Of a stretch of DNA of 64,000 bases, positions 10,410-20,541 are shown in pieces. A program made the translations under genes and the position numbers. The stretch is from Steinernema hermaphroditum (lineage: Eukaryota; Nematoda; Chromadorea; Rhabditida; Steinernematidae), in the NCBI GenBank assembly GCA_030435675.1, contig CM059622.1:16554001-16618000 (forward strand). Direction: 5' to 3'. The notes under the pieces were generated by a model that had not been told where the DNA came from, ran no database searches, and saw only the letters and a program-made list of their open reading frames with translations. Within the stretch, counting starts at the first letter, position 1; each line of letters opens with the position of its first letter.

Positions 10410-10607
10410 CTAACCAAACATCGACCATCCAGTCATCTGAGCCATCGGGTCGGACCAGTCCCGCTTGGATCGGTAGGCGTGCGACCATTCTCGAACGTTG
10501 AGAGGCGCCAAATCGGGGAGGTCGTCGATGGGGAAAGACGGCGCTGCAGAAGTTTGCAGGAGGATGAAGACGGCCAGGAAGAAGAGGACGACAACAAGCG
10601 AACGCAT
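10410..10607 (-). CDS. DWSDP amidated-peptide precursor, 65 aa (intronless copy)
   Basis: The ATG at 10607 gives MRSLVVVLFFLAVFILLQTSAA, a strong signal peptide, then a Pro/Asp-rich spacer, then AYRSKR followed by the conserved DWSDPMAQMTGWSMFG and the stop. Cleavage after Lys-Arg and conversion of the terminal Gly would release a 15-residue amide ending in Met-Phe-NH2. Unlike the other members there is no intron between spacer and peptide; the joint reads straight through (EWSHAYRSKR). That suggests intron loss, for example through a reverse-transcribed copy. An amidated bioactive or antimicrobial peptide is the simplest role, but the peptide is not one I recognise. Confidence 0.75.
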   Translation of the reverse strand: MRSLVVVLFFLAVFILLQTSAAPSFPIDDLPDLAPLNVREWSHAYRSKRDWSDPMAQMTGWSMFG

Positions 10608-11452
10608 GACTCGGAACTGATTTGATTTACTCGCCCTTGTAGCGTCTTTTATTTTCTGCACAGGCGGCGCAGAACTCGTTTCTCGACTCCACCCACTTGT
10701 GGAGCAAAACAACCCTCGTAGTGATTGTGCCCTTAGTGATCACCGTTCTCGACGGGTCTAGAAAACACGGAACAGCGGAAGACGACAGTGCAGACGTCAT
10801 TCTATGTGGAAGTGACGGAAAAAAAACTAGAGATCTCCATCGAAAACACAGAGACATTATGGAGATCTAATCGTATTATAAGTTAAATGTTCATGTTACT
10901 ATGCACCACAACATAAAGCCAACCATTTCGCACTTGGCGTTATTGTAAGGGTCCTGTACACATTCTTGCCGTCCTTGTCGTTTGGAACCATTTTTTCGAT
11001 TGGCGCTCTATCTGATTTCGAAGGAGGTTTGCAACATTAAATAGAGAATTGCTGGTACAAGGTGATCAACCTATGCGACTCCTTGTGAGGATGGAGTTCG
11101 AATAACCGAGTAAAGTCACCTTTACCAGATGGTGTGTATCCGTTTCTTTGATGTGAGTAAAACAGTCTTTAAAGTGTCCGTGGGATTGGCATTTGCCTAC
11201 ACGCATCTTACGCATACGAAAATAGACCGAAATATGACTCAACCAATAGGGAGGAATTCGCCTAGACGCATTCCTCTTCGGAATCTATTTACATTCTAGT
11301 CTGACCTTTTCGGCTGTGTTTAAGAAAATATCTCTAAAAATGATTAATTTCTCTTGGTGCTCTTGGTTTTCTTTGCCACCGACCTCCTGCTTCAAATAGC
11401 CAAGGGATTTATTGAACAATACAAATATGGACAAAGTAAGCATGGCTGCTAG

Positions 11453-11675
11453 TTATCCAAAGATGGACCATCCAGTCATTTGAGCCATGGGATCGGACCA
11501 GTCGCGGCGGGTACGGTATCTGAAAGAAACATGTTATTACAGATTCACGAAGAAATTTGTCTCACACTCTAGCAGATCTAGGTAATCCATCGGAATGGGG
11601 AAGGTAGAGTTCGGCCAAGCTTTGGAGAACCATAAGTGCGATGATGAGGAAGAGAACAAAGTGGAAAGAGCGCAT
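11453..11675 (-). CDS. DWSDP amidated-peptide precursor, 58 aa
   Basis: Exon 1 at 11566-11675 (110 bases, phase 2) joins exon 2 at 11453-11519 across a 46-base GTGAGA...TTTCAG intron. The product has a signal peptide (MRSFHFVLFLIIALMVLQS), a spacer ELYLPHSDGLPRSARV, then YRTRR and DWSDPMAQMTGWSIFG directly before TAA. Arg-Arg cleavage and Gly amidation would give a 15-residue amide. A TATAAAAA box lies about 45 bases upstream of the ATG. The gene is one arm of an inverted duplication whose other arm is the 13164-13386 copy, and the last 21 residues of the two are identical. Confidence 0.85.
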
Positions 11676-11719
11676 TTTGAAGAGAAAGTTATGGAATGAC
11701 TTTGGTGCAAGCAATTGTG

Positions 11720-11728
11720 TTTTTATAG
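11720..11728 (-). promoter_or_regulatory. TATA-like box of the 11453-11675 peptide gene
   Basis: On the minus strand this reads CTATAAAAA, about 45 bases upstream of the ATG, and the same element is conserved at the same distance in the inverted copy at 13112-13119. Confidence 0.5.
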
Positions 11729-12025
11729 TAGTGTAACGGGCTCTCCAGGTCCTCCCCCTGGTCACAAAAGCGAAGTCCAAAAGAGGAACAAGAAGTCAAG
11801 TCCAAACATTAAACGACCAACATTGACAGAGATCGGAAAGGTCGAAAATAGAATCTGTTTTGGTGACGCAAGCAGCCGGTTTTGGAAAGATCTTTACAAA
11901 CAGTCCACTTTCCTTTGTCACGGAAATGACTGATTATCAGTGATTATCTGAAAATGTGATCTTTGCAAATTACAGAATAAAACAACAACAACCTTCTTAT
12001 GTTTTCGTGTTCCATGGTGTTCCAG

Positions 12026-12320
12026 GCCTTCTAGAAGTCGGGAAGATCACAACGATCACAATGGTACAATGATCGCCCAACCCTCTTCTAGGCTCCTGAA
12101 AACAGATTCTACGATCTCTGTTAATGGTGATCTCTGTCAATCTGTTTTGAAGACAGCCGGTTTTTGAGGGACATTTTAAAAACAGTCGACTTCCCCTTGT
12201 CACAGAAATGATTGATTATTAGCCATTATCTGATGGGCTTCTAGAAGTCGGGACGATCACAACGATCACAATGACATAACGATCGTCCAGCCCTTTTCTG
12301 CGGTCCTGAAAAGAAATTTT
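12026..12320 (+). repeat. Direct repeat, about 85-bp units 211 bp apart
   Basis: CTTCTAGAAGTCGGGAAGAT at about 12029 and CTTCTAGAAGTCGGGACGAT at about 12239 start two blocks sharing the CACAACGATCACAATG segment and ending in CCTGAAAA. They lie in the spacer of the inverted peptide-gene duplication and resemble its flanks, which suggests repeated local duplication. Confidence 0.65.
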
Positions 12321-12423
12321 GTTTTTGACTTTTCCGATCTTTGTCAAGATCGTTTTGTTCTTCGATTTCTCGCGACCCCTTTGGACTATTTTCATCACAC
12401 GTCACGGTGCACCACACAGAGAA

Positions 12424-12729
12424 AAACGTTCCTACACGCACGTATACGCGCGGTTTACTGTAGTCTCTGCTTTCTGCAGGGACATAACCGATTTCTGTTT
12501 TGCATCATCACCCAACGATCTACGCTCCTTGGGTGCGCTCTCTAGTCGTCTGCCCCGAAAAGGTGTAAATGACATCACTTCCACAAGTGGCCGTTCTCTG
12601 TGTGCCGATCTTTCAGAAAACTCGCCCTGCAGCAAGTTGATGTCATTGTACATGTTTAACATCGAGGCCCCTACGTCAGAGCCGCAATGCGCAGATCGAT
12701 AGTCGTAGCAAACGAAAGCGAAAACAATC
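12424..12729 (-). repeat. About 290-bp dispersed repeat, copy B (inverted to 8492-8785)
   Basis: The reverse complement matches 8492-8785 over essentially the whole length, with small indels near TATACGTGCG. It lies between the two arms of the 11453/13386 inverted duplication. Confidence 0.75.
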
Positions 12730-13111
12730 TTATTGTTGGTTGCTTGTCAGAATATGGCCCTAGCTGTGTTTGAACGAGCTTTTTAGAGGTTGTTTAGGAG
12801 TAGAGGATAGCGTAAATGTTTTAAAACAGTTCTGCAGAAGCTGGTTGTGCTGCATTAGAGACCCGGTCATGGTTCATGGTGATCGTTGTCCTAGAAGGTC
12901 TGGATCAATCATTTCCATGACAAGGGGAAGCCGATTGTTTTTAAAAGTCTTTCAAAAACCGGCTTCCTACAGTCTTCAAAACAGATTCAATTTTCGACCT
13001 TTCCGATCTCTGTCAATGTTGGTCGATTAGTTTTTGGACTGGACATCTTGTTCCTCTTTTGGACTACGCCTTTATGACCAGAAAGAGGGCCTGAAGAACC
13101 CGTTCCACTAC

Positions 13112-13119
13112 TATAAAAG
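13112..13119 (+). promoter_or_regulatory. TATA box of the 13164-13386 peptide copy
   Basis: TATAAAAG lies 45 bases upstream of the former start codon, in the same position as in the paralogue at 11453-11675. Confidence 0.5.
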
Positions 13120-13163
13120 GTGAACTACTTCCACCACAGTCATTCCACATTTTTCTCTTCAAG

Positions 13164-13386
13164 ATACGCTCCTTTCACTTCGTTCTCTTCCTCATCGTCG
13201 CCTTTTTGGTTCTCCAAACCTCAGCCGAACTCTACCTTCCCTATCCCGATGGACTACACAGAGCTGCCAGAGTGTGAGATAAATTACTTGGTGGATTTGA
13301 AATAACATGTTTCTTTCAGATACCGTACCCGCCGCGACTGGTCCGATCCCATGGCTCAGATGACTGGATGGTCCATCTTTGGATGA
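13164..13386 (+). pseudogene. DWSDP peptide gene with start codon changed ATG to ATA
   Basis: Exon 1 at 13164-13273 (110 bases, phase 2, same length as its partner) joins exon 2 at 13320-13386 across a 46-base intron. The paralogue at 11675 begins ATGCGCTC; here the same position reads ATACGCTC, and no in-frame ATG occurs upstream within the exon or downstream before the mature peptide. Everything else is intact: signal sequence (RSFHFVLFLIVAFLVLQTS), spacer, YRTRR, DWSDPMAQMTGWSIFG and stop, and the TATA box. Either this copy lost translation very recently, or a non-AUG start or a sequencing error is involved. Confidence 0.75.
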
Positions 13387-14781
13387 CTGTATTTTCTTTG
13401 TTCACTTTTCTCTGATCTGATCATTTGTTGAAGATAAAATAAAAACTCACAAGGAAACGGTCAAACATGTAACGTTAAGATCAACACGATACTATGGCAA
13501 ATGGCTTTAGTGATTTGATGTCATGGATGAGCGAAAGGAGGCCTGATTTAGGTCATAGCCATAAGAGAACATGTTGCCAAGTAACGACAAAAAGCACCCT
13601 CTCTCTTTTGCGCCCCGCGACCTATTTGTGTCCACACAGGGTCGTGAGCTTCTTTAGCCTGTTATTTCATGTCGACTCCTCAAGAGCTCTTTTTTTTATA
13701 TAAAGGTGAGCTAAAGCCAGATAATCATTAATCCTTAAATGGAGTGGTACCGTAAGAGGATTCCACTTCGCTGATCCTGGAGGCGGGTCGTACTAATCTC
13801 ACCAATGAACAGAAAGATCTGACAAATTAAGCTCAATGGCGAAGTTTTAAGTCGCCCCTTTTAGAACTACGTCACTGGTTCCTGAAGTGGCTGGCCAACC
13901 GACTGTCACAAACAGCAGCTGCATATGATAACGGCTTCCTTCTGGAGAGCATCCGATTTGATTAACAGCTTGGCAATGTACCAACGACAGCGAAGCCCAA
14001 TGAGTCGGTGGTCCTCTTTGACATAACTTTAAGACTGCTCTAGGCTTCAACGGAAGAACACAAACCAACGACTCGATTGATCGCCACAAATAAAAGACTC
14101 CAGGTTGGAATTACCGAACGAAATTTCCAAGTAGTACCACAGTCGCCTATTCTAGTCTCTCTCTCTCTGGAAGACCGCGAGGGAGTACTTCATTGTCACG
14201 AATCACAGTGAATGAAATTCCTGATAATTATGGCTATGTTTCCTTTAGATGACGAGCAAAACCTTCTCTGAAAAGCTCTGAAAAGAGCTGGCCAACCAGA
14301 TGCCAGATAAAGAAACTGGCGTATGAAGATAACGACGTGCTGCGACAACGCATGCGATTTGATTGGCAACAGCCTGGCAATGTAGTACTTACACCACTAC
14401 AGCCGCGCTGTAACGATTGGTGGCACCTTTCGACCTAAGTTCGCTCTATACTTTACTCACAAACTTTCCACGACCTATTCGATTGAGGTGAGCAAAAGCC
14501 GGACAATCAGATCGTTTTAGGATAAACACCGCTTTAGGCATAAATTCAACGATTCCAATAAGGAACAACGCCACGAAATTTCTAAGTAGTAGCACAACAT
14601 CGAGTGCATGGCCAGCACCACGAACACATCAACGCTTCGATTTGAAACCAAAAACAGCGCCACCGACACCTACACTCTCGTTGTATTACCTCTGAGGCAA
14701 CCTATCCCATTTTTTGTTCTTTGACGTTGATATAAATGCACAACCTCGTAGGTTCCTCGCTGTTGTCGACATCACAGGCAA
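13387..14781. repeat. Gene-free stretch with diverged direct repeats
   Basis: Blocks at about 13880-13990 and 14288-14395 share CTGGCCAACC...GATTTGATT...CCTGGCAATGTA or close variants. GTGAGCNAAAGCC occurs at about 13706 and 14492. No gene is evident; these are old dispersed or tandem repeats. Confidence 0.5.
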
Positions 14782-14909
14782 CATTTATTGAAAGACAGCC
14801 GAGGGGCATCACCACTCAGTTCAGAAGCGCTTTTAACCTGTTGGACAAAGCGCTTGAAAAGATCGCTGTAATCGTTGTATTGCGTATTGATGATAGCAAC
14901 ATCATTCGA

Positions 14910-15387
14910 CTACCCATCACTGGAGCCGATGAGCTTTGCCGATGTCGCATTTACAAAGCAATGACCTGCTGTGAGAACGTAATAAGGGGTAAGGATAGAG
15001 ACGCCGCAGAAGTTTGTCTTTCCGTCGTCATACGTGACGTCGAAGTAAACCTGATGACCTAACATTCCTCCTGGAGCTGGATGACCGTTGATGACCTAAA
15101 AGATAAATATCGTGAATAAGCTACACTTTGTTTCTTACCGATTCCATCAAATCCAGCGTTAAAGGTTGAGGAAAACTCCAGGTGCCCAACTGTGAGCAGA
15201 GTTGTGCGGGTTCGTGTAGCTGCCCAACTGAGAATACAGGATGCGGCAAATCCGATGAACTTCGCGATGTGGACCATGAAGAAAACGGCCTGCCGAGTTC
15301 TCCACACAAAAATCGACTCGCTGGAGACCGCTCTCCAGAAGGCAAAATTTCGAGATGTAGTCCAATCAGAATAGTGGCAAAGAACAA
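14910..15387 (-). pseudogene. Truncated trypsin-like serine protease
   Basis: The exon at 14910-15095 follows a TTTTAG acceptor and reads VINGHPAPGGMLGHQVYFDV, then CGVSILTPYYVLTAGHC, then a stop TAG at 14910. These are the mature N terminus (I/V-x-G) and catalytic His block of the S1 (chymotrypsin) family. Beyond the stop the same frame continues NDVAIINTQYNDY, like the catalytic Asp region, then degenerates; no GDSGGP serine block is present. Upstream, a signal-peptide-like frame (MVHIAKFIGFAASCILSWAA) is in a different frame from the one that splices in phase (…LTLDLMES|VING). Stop, missing serine half and broken 5' frame together indicate a dead gene. Confidence 0.7.
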
Positions 15388-15423
15388 AGGAACAATAAAA
15401 TTTATTCCGTAACTATTATATCC

Positions 15424-16374
15424 TTACCAGAAATTTGGCTTGGCCGTTCTGCCAACGAGCCAGAACATTGGCCTTCTCCCGAAGAGAAAGGGTTTGTGTT
15501 GACAATCAATATGAATGTAAGTGTACGTAGAATAGCGGCCTATTACGACGTCCATGACTCGCTCGCAGTCCGTTGGATGCTTCTCCTCCCAAGTCCACCG
15601 CTCGCTCCATTCATCCCACGTCCCGTGGAGACCATGTTCCATCGACCACTTGTCCAGATCAAAATGCGGAACTTCAAGGCAGATCTGTTGAGAGAGGACC
15701 TCAAAAAATCGGCGGTTCCGCCACGCGGCAATAGCCGCTTCGATGACCTCTAAACCGTTCGTGGTTTCGCGGAGAATAAGCTTTTCGAAAGTTGGTTTCG
15801 TGACGAAGTTGCGGACATAGTCCGGAAGGGTGAAGGCCACGTCGAAAGGGCTTTGAAGTGTGAAGATGAACGCTCGCAGATTCTTTAGCTTCATGAGCTC
15901 AAGGAAGAAGTAGCGTTCTTTCTTCATAAATTCAACGATTTCATGGTTGTAGACGATACCGATGTCAATACTGGAGAATTGGTTAGGAAAATTCTTGATG
16001 ACGGGCATCAACGCAGAGTCGTTGATGCAAAGAAACAGATGGTCGCACATCTGAGGCAGAAATCGCATCAAATCCTGGACGCGTGGCCCCATCATGACTG
16101 ATTCCCTGATGCGCTCCCTTCTTTGGACGTCTTCAACGTCGATGGCGTCCTTTCGGCGTTCTCCAGAGCGCAGGGAGTGTCGCCAGATGCGATGGTCAGT
16201 GTATTCAACGAACGAGTAGTCCCTCGCAGCCTGGCCCCATGGGCCATCGATCTCGATGAGACGGTTCGGTGCTTCCTCCTTGAAGACGCTCGGAATGTTT
16301 TGGAGCTTGACGACATCCCTGATGATGTCGATTGACAGATTAATGAAGTCATCTTCCGGCAGAGTTTCTTCCAT
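15424..16374 (-). CDS. MDSVP/WGQ-type nematode family protein, 316 aa
   Basis: A single-exon frame. The start chosen is the first true ATG (16374, MEETLPEDDF); the open frame extends seven codons upstream to a GTG. A TTTAG acceptor 11 bases before the ATG could be a spliced-leader site. GPWGQAARDY around residue 50 parallels VWGQQADRL in the gene at 3619-4611. The C-terminal half is rich in Trp and charged residues (KWSMEHGLHGTWDEWSERW). No signal peptide or membrane helix is seen. The function is unknown; the relation to the other two members is visible only in the N-terminal helix and the WGQ block. Confidence 0.75.
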   Translation of the reverse strand: MEETLPEDDFINLSIDIIRDVVKLQNIPSVFKEEAPNRLIEIDGPWGQAARDYSFVEYTDHRIWRHSLRSGERRKDAIDVEDVQRRERIRESVMMGPRVQDLMRFLPQMCDHLFLCINDSALMPVIKNFPNQFSSIDIGIVYNHEIVEFMKKERYFFLELMKLKNLRAFIFTLQSPFDVAFTLPDYVRNFVTKPTFEKLILRETTNGLEVIEAAIAAWRNRRFFEVLSQQICLEVPHFDLDKWSMEHGLHGTWDEWSERWTWEEKHPTDCERVMDVVIGRYSTYTYIHIDCQHKPFLFGRRPMFWLVGRTAKPNFW

Positions 16375-17422
16375 TTCTATGATCCTAAATGGCACTAGTC
16401 AAAGACACATTTGGTAATAAACCACGAACGGAACGCACTACTAGACGCAAGAATGAAGGAGGTGTGTCGAAAAGGCGAACGATGACTCGAGCCAAACAGG
16501 TTCGTCGGCCGCATAAAAAGTGATTTCTCGTACGAGATGATTTGCCGATTTTCTTCAAATCGATTGAGGCTGTGCGACAAGTTCCGCTTCCCCCATGGCA
16601 CTGTTTATTTTTCACCAAAAATTATCGGACAATTTAACATTGCCACAATGATATTATCGATTTCGTTTACTCCTGAATCAATGACGTTCACCATGCATGA
16701 TATCTCACAATGCTTGCGAAACGTGGGTCGTGCGGTGCTAGGTCCATGATTGGATTGGAACGGGGCGATTTGTGGTCATCGGGGCGGTCACCCTTACCCT
16801 TTAATCTTCAATAAAAATGAAGTCCAAGGACAATCGCTCACTCAATTCACAAGGGACCATTCCAAAGTGTCTGATGCCGATTGAGCTCAAACTTTTGGGT
16901 TTTACACGTTCATACGTAACTAGTGATTCACCAAAATAGAGCTACCCATGCGGATCATCTGTAAAAAAGCCTAAAACGAAATCTAAGAACGATATAAGAA
17001 TAAGATAGAGAGGTCGAAAAGAACTAAACAGCCTCGAAGGTACACAGCCGCACCGGAACCGGCTGAATTGGTCGGCCTGGTCAGAAAGTCGGATGCCCTC
17101 CCTATGCCCTTTATCGGCTCTGATTGTGAAATACTGAGCCAGCTTCGACTCGGCTTCGACTCAGTTAGCATCTGTGGTGAAATGTTTATCTTTAGGCTGA
17201 AACGATTATTAAAATGAGATGTCATTTTTATGCCCGGTCGGCGCCTAACACTTCGAAATGGCCAGTTCTGTGAGAGCGAAAAAAAACCAAAACCAAACTC
17301 GTCATTCTAAACACCAAAAGAAACAGTCTATTTTCAAAACACTTTACTACCAATTCATACATCACATTACACTATCCCCGCACTACAGCAGAAGAACACT
17401 CCACTCACAAACAGTCCCCAAA
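16375..17422. other. Intergenic, no gene seen
   Basis: There are only short unsupported frames. The last 170 bases upstream of 17423 are A- and C-rich, probably promoter and 5' leader of the peptide gene. Confidence 0.45.
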
Positions 17423-17640
17423 ATGTCGTCTTTCCAACTTGTCGTCGTTGTTCTGCTCGCGCTATCAGTTATGATATGTTCGGCGCAACAAAATCCATGG
17501 CTCACTGGATTTCTTCAAGTGTAGGTGTGCTTTTCAATTGATCATTATTGTCATTTCCTAGCAATAACGCTTATCCATGGATGCCTTGGGCCGATCCCTT
17601 TAGTCAAATGCGCGGATGGTCAAGTTACGGTCGCAAATAA
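17423..17640 (+). CDS. Divergent DWSDP-family peptide precursor, 58 aa
   Basis: Exon 1 at 17423-17520 (phase 2) joins exon 2 at 17562-17640 across a 41-base intron (GTAGGT...TTCCTAG). The signal peptide is MSSFQLVVVVLLALSVMICSA, followed by QQNPWLTGFLQV and an exon 2 reading NNAYPWMPWADPFSQMRGWSSYGRK. The core WADPFSQMRGWSSYG aligns with WSDPxAQMTGWSxFG. The internal dibasic site is missing, but GRK before the stop is a classical amidation plus dibasic signal. The peptide may therefore be longer at its N terminus and end in Ser-Tyr-NH2. Confidence 0.75.
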
Positions 17641-18012
17641 TCGCAGAAATATGTATAACTTCCATGTATTGTTGAAATAAACACATAGAAGAGTCCATCT
17701 CTACCACAGAATTACGAATTTTTACCAACATGGCGCAGATCTGCCCGGATGATCTCCAGGAAGGCTTAGTTGTCGTCCTTTTCCTCATGATCTGCATCAT
17801 CATCCGGCCCTCGTCAATCTTTTGCTGGCGCAGACCAGAGAACACTTACCGAATGGCAACAAACTGGCCGTCAGATTATCGATTGAAAAGCAAAAAAACC
17901 GTCGGCGTCGGCCGTTCGAACACGCACTCACATTTAGTTTAGTGTTCCAATCTTTGTCGAAAGCCCTGAGAAATGTTGCGTTTGCAAAGTGAGTTTTATA
18001 TTTTGCTTTCTA

Positions 18013-18916
18013 TTGGGTTGATGCATAATAAATGAGCCTTTTTGAAAGTAGATATTTATTACCAAAAAGGCACCCGATCTAATCAAGGTATCCGCCGTTA
18101 GCATCAACAACTTCAGCCCACTTCGTCGGCAAGCGCCAGGTTCCTCGTTCGTAGAATACGTGGGTTTAAAATCCAAAAATGTTTTTGGTCTAATTTTCGA
18201 CCTCTTTATCTTATTCTGGATGGTTTCTTTTGGTGTTGTCATCTACAGACGAGAGCAGATGACGGTTAGATAGAGCTAACAGAGTGTTAGATAAACAGCA
18301 AAAAAGGAATCACCCAGCTCAAAGTAGAAAGCCATTCTAGGGGTCAACTTGAAAATGTAACATTTCAGGCACCATTCCTGAAGTGTCATTTTTTCGACAT
18401 TTGGCCATTTTTTCTTTAAAGTAGAAAAGAGCTCGGGAAGTCACTATATGGGTATAGTAGCTGTGAGCGCTAGCTACCTGCTGCATGTCCCCATTCCCTC
18501 TTATAGTAATCAACCAATTGGAAACATTGGAATTAACAGAACATGGTGATCTGAAAAGGCCATCTTTTTGAGATTTGCTATGTTACGATATATGACGAAG
18601 GAAGCGATAGGTGCGTTCAGTAGGTTAGACCCAACGATGTACGTGGTAGAAGGCAGTCATCGTCCATCACACAATTAATACTATAGGTAGCCCGTACATC
18701 ACTTCGCATTTTGCTATGTTCATGTGGTTGTTTGACGCCATCTGAAATGAATAGCTGAAAAAATTACACTTGACACAAGAAACTGAAGTGGCTCTGCCCG
18801 TCCTACACGCGCGCATGACGGGCGAACAGAATCCACACAACGACTTTACGAAAGGACCAGACAGTGTGAAAATAGATTCGAATAAAAAAAGGCTCATTTT
18901 TAATGCATCAACCCAA
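18013..18916 (-). mobile_element. Mariner element, 904 bp, degenerate
   Basis: Terminal inverted repeats TTGGGTTGATGCATAATAAA (left) and the complementary end GCATCAACCCAA (right) are flanked by TA on both sides, the mariner target duplication. Inside the left end, the minus strand reads ERGTWRLPTKWAEVVDANGG then YLD and a stop, the typical C terminus of a mariner transposase. At 904 bp it is about 400 bp shorter than a full mariner and no continuous transposase remains, so it is an internally deleted, non-autonomous copy. Confidence 0.8.
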
Positions 18917-19089
18917 TACTTACGAGCATCTCGGCCTTGGCTTCTCGTCTCGGCTGCCGGATTCGGGTCTTTCTATTTGTTGTCTGCATACCCTCCGTTG
19001 AAGATTATTCTGTCAAGGGCGTTTTCAGTGACGGAGATCTCTAAAATATTGAATATGTTCATTTTTGACTGGCTTATCTGATCGCTGTC

Positions 19090-20140
19090 CGTGACCGTCG
19101 ATGAGATATGTATGAAAATCGACCGTCCATAAGCTGTCTATAACGATCTATTAGTGAAGATGCTTAAAAATTTAATAAAAAACGAAAAAAGTAGTTGCCC
19201 ATGAAGTTGGTCCGGCCGTGATCACCCTGATCAATGTTTTGCCACCTATCCATGTATTATACCAGTCATCCATGTCGATATTTTAGATCTACCCTATCTG
19301 ATCACTCAGAATTTTAAACTCGATGAAAAAGACTGATTATACATCACCGAAAACCGGAGAAAAAGAAAGATCGGCGCTCATGTTAGCCTCGGCTCTCAGA
19401 AAACCGCTATTTGAGCATATGCACGGCTCAAAGACCACGGGAGGCCATCGAAACTTCAAATGCATCCTTCACAAGCTCCGACAATACTTTTGGCCGAATA
19501 TGAGATCTGAGGTGCTTCTCTACCCTATTTGATCACTGAGAAGCTCAAATGTTTTATGGAAGCATCCGATCGAACATCTCCTATTGAAATTTACACTAAA
19601 CGGAGACCCTTTCACCCACACAATGTTCAGCCACATTGTCATCCTTAGATTAGTTTTTATTTCGCTTTAGATGTCGTCTCAAGATTCCTACATCGAATTT
19701 TCTTTGCCAATGATATTAGTCTATAGCTTAAACCCCCCATTCACTGATGAAACCTGTCAGGTTTTGCTATACTGTAGCTCCTCTATTTCCCTGGCGAATC
19801 AGCATGAGACAGTTTGGAACCTCTCCTTGTGAGACCGTCCATGACGATCCACGAGCGACGATGCCGAAAACAATTAAAAAAACGAAAAACGTGGCTGTCC
19901 ATGAAGTTGTCCCAGGCGCGGTCACCCTGCGCATGTTTCCCGTCGATCCCTGTTTTACACCATTCATCCATGTCCATGTATGATATCTACTCTGATCACG
20001 AAAAAACTAGCACAAAGATTTTAAAATTTCCACTAAACCGAGGCCCTTTTATCCTTACAATATTCAATATATTCCATATTGTCATCCTAAGTTTTATTTC
20101 GCTCTAGATGTCGTTTCAAGGTTCCTACACCGAATTTCCT
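19090..20140 (+). repeat. Diverged tandem duplication of a non-coding block
   Basis: Segments 19120-19305 and 19828-20000 share CCATGAAGTTG...CACCCTG...CATCCATGTC...TCTGATCAC. Segments 19600-19700 and 20050-20140 share CATTGTCATCCT...TTTATTTCGCT...GATGTCGT...GGTTCCTAC or close variants. Part of it (19731-19850) matches the transposon-associated repeat at 8875-9035. The open frames here are not supported as genes. Confidence 0.55.
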
Positions 20141-20541
20141 CTGCGCTGTCAATTGTACATCGTCTGCGTCAATATCACTATCAGCAAACGATGGTCAGCT
20201 TTTGCGCCAACACAACATACGGAGAACAAAAAACAATCGATGTGTTTACGAGTAGGGCCCTTGACATTGTAACCCGAATTGGTGACCACACGGAGATGTG
20301 GCGATAAGAAGAAGAGAAAGATTGGACTTTATTAAGAACGAGGTATGTCTTTGTTGTGTTAACTTCAAGCATTATTATGCAAATTTCAGAACTTAACATA
20401 ATTTCTGCCGCGCACCGAGTTCTGAATAGCACTGAGACACCTCCAGAGGAATACGATTCAGGTTTGATGGATAGATGTTGGTGAGTTCGTTTTGTTAAAT
20501 AATAAAGACCCGCTTTTAAAAGGAACCTTCTTTACACTCTG

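Larger units (their letters stand above)
11453..13386. repeat. Inverted duplication carrying two DWSDP peptide genes
   Basis: Arms about 11453-11935 and about 12910-13386 are reverse complements that include promoter, signal-peptide exon, intron and peptide exon. The 3' exon and intron are more than 90% alike and the upstream part is more diverged. The spacer of about 970 bases contains the direct repeats at 12026-12320 and the dispersed repeat at 12424-12729. Confidence 0.8.

Noticed and set aside
14736..15062. 108-aa plus-strand frame
   Set aside because: It is the antisense of the trypsin exon, which carries the diagnostic protease motifs on the minus strand.
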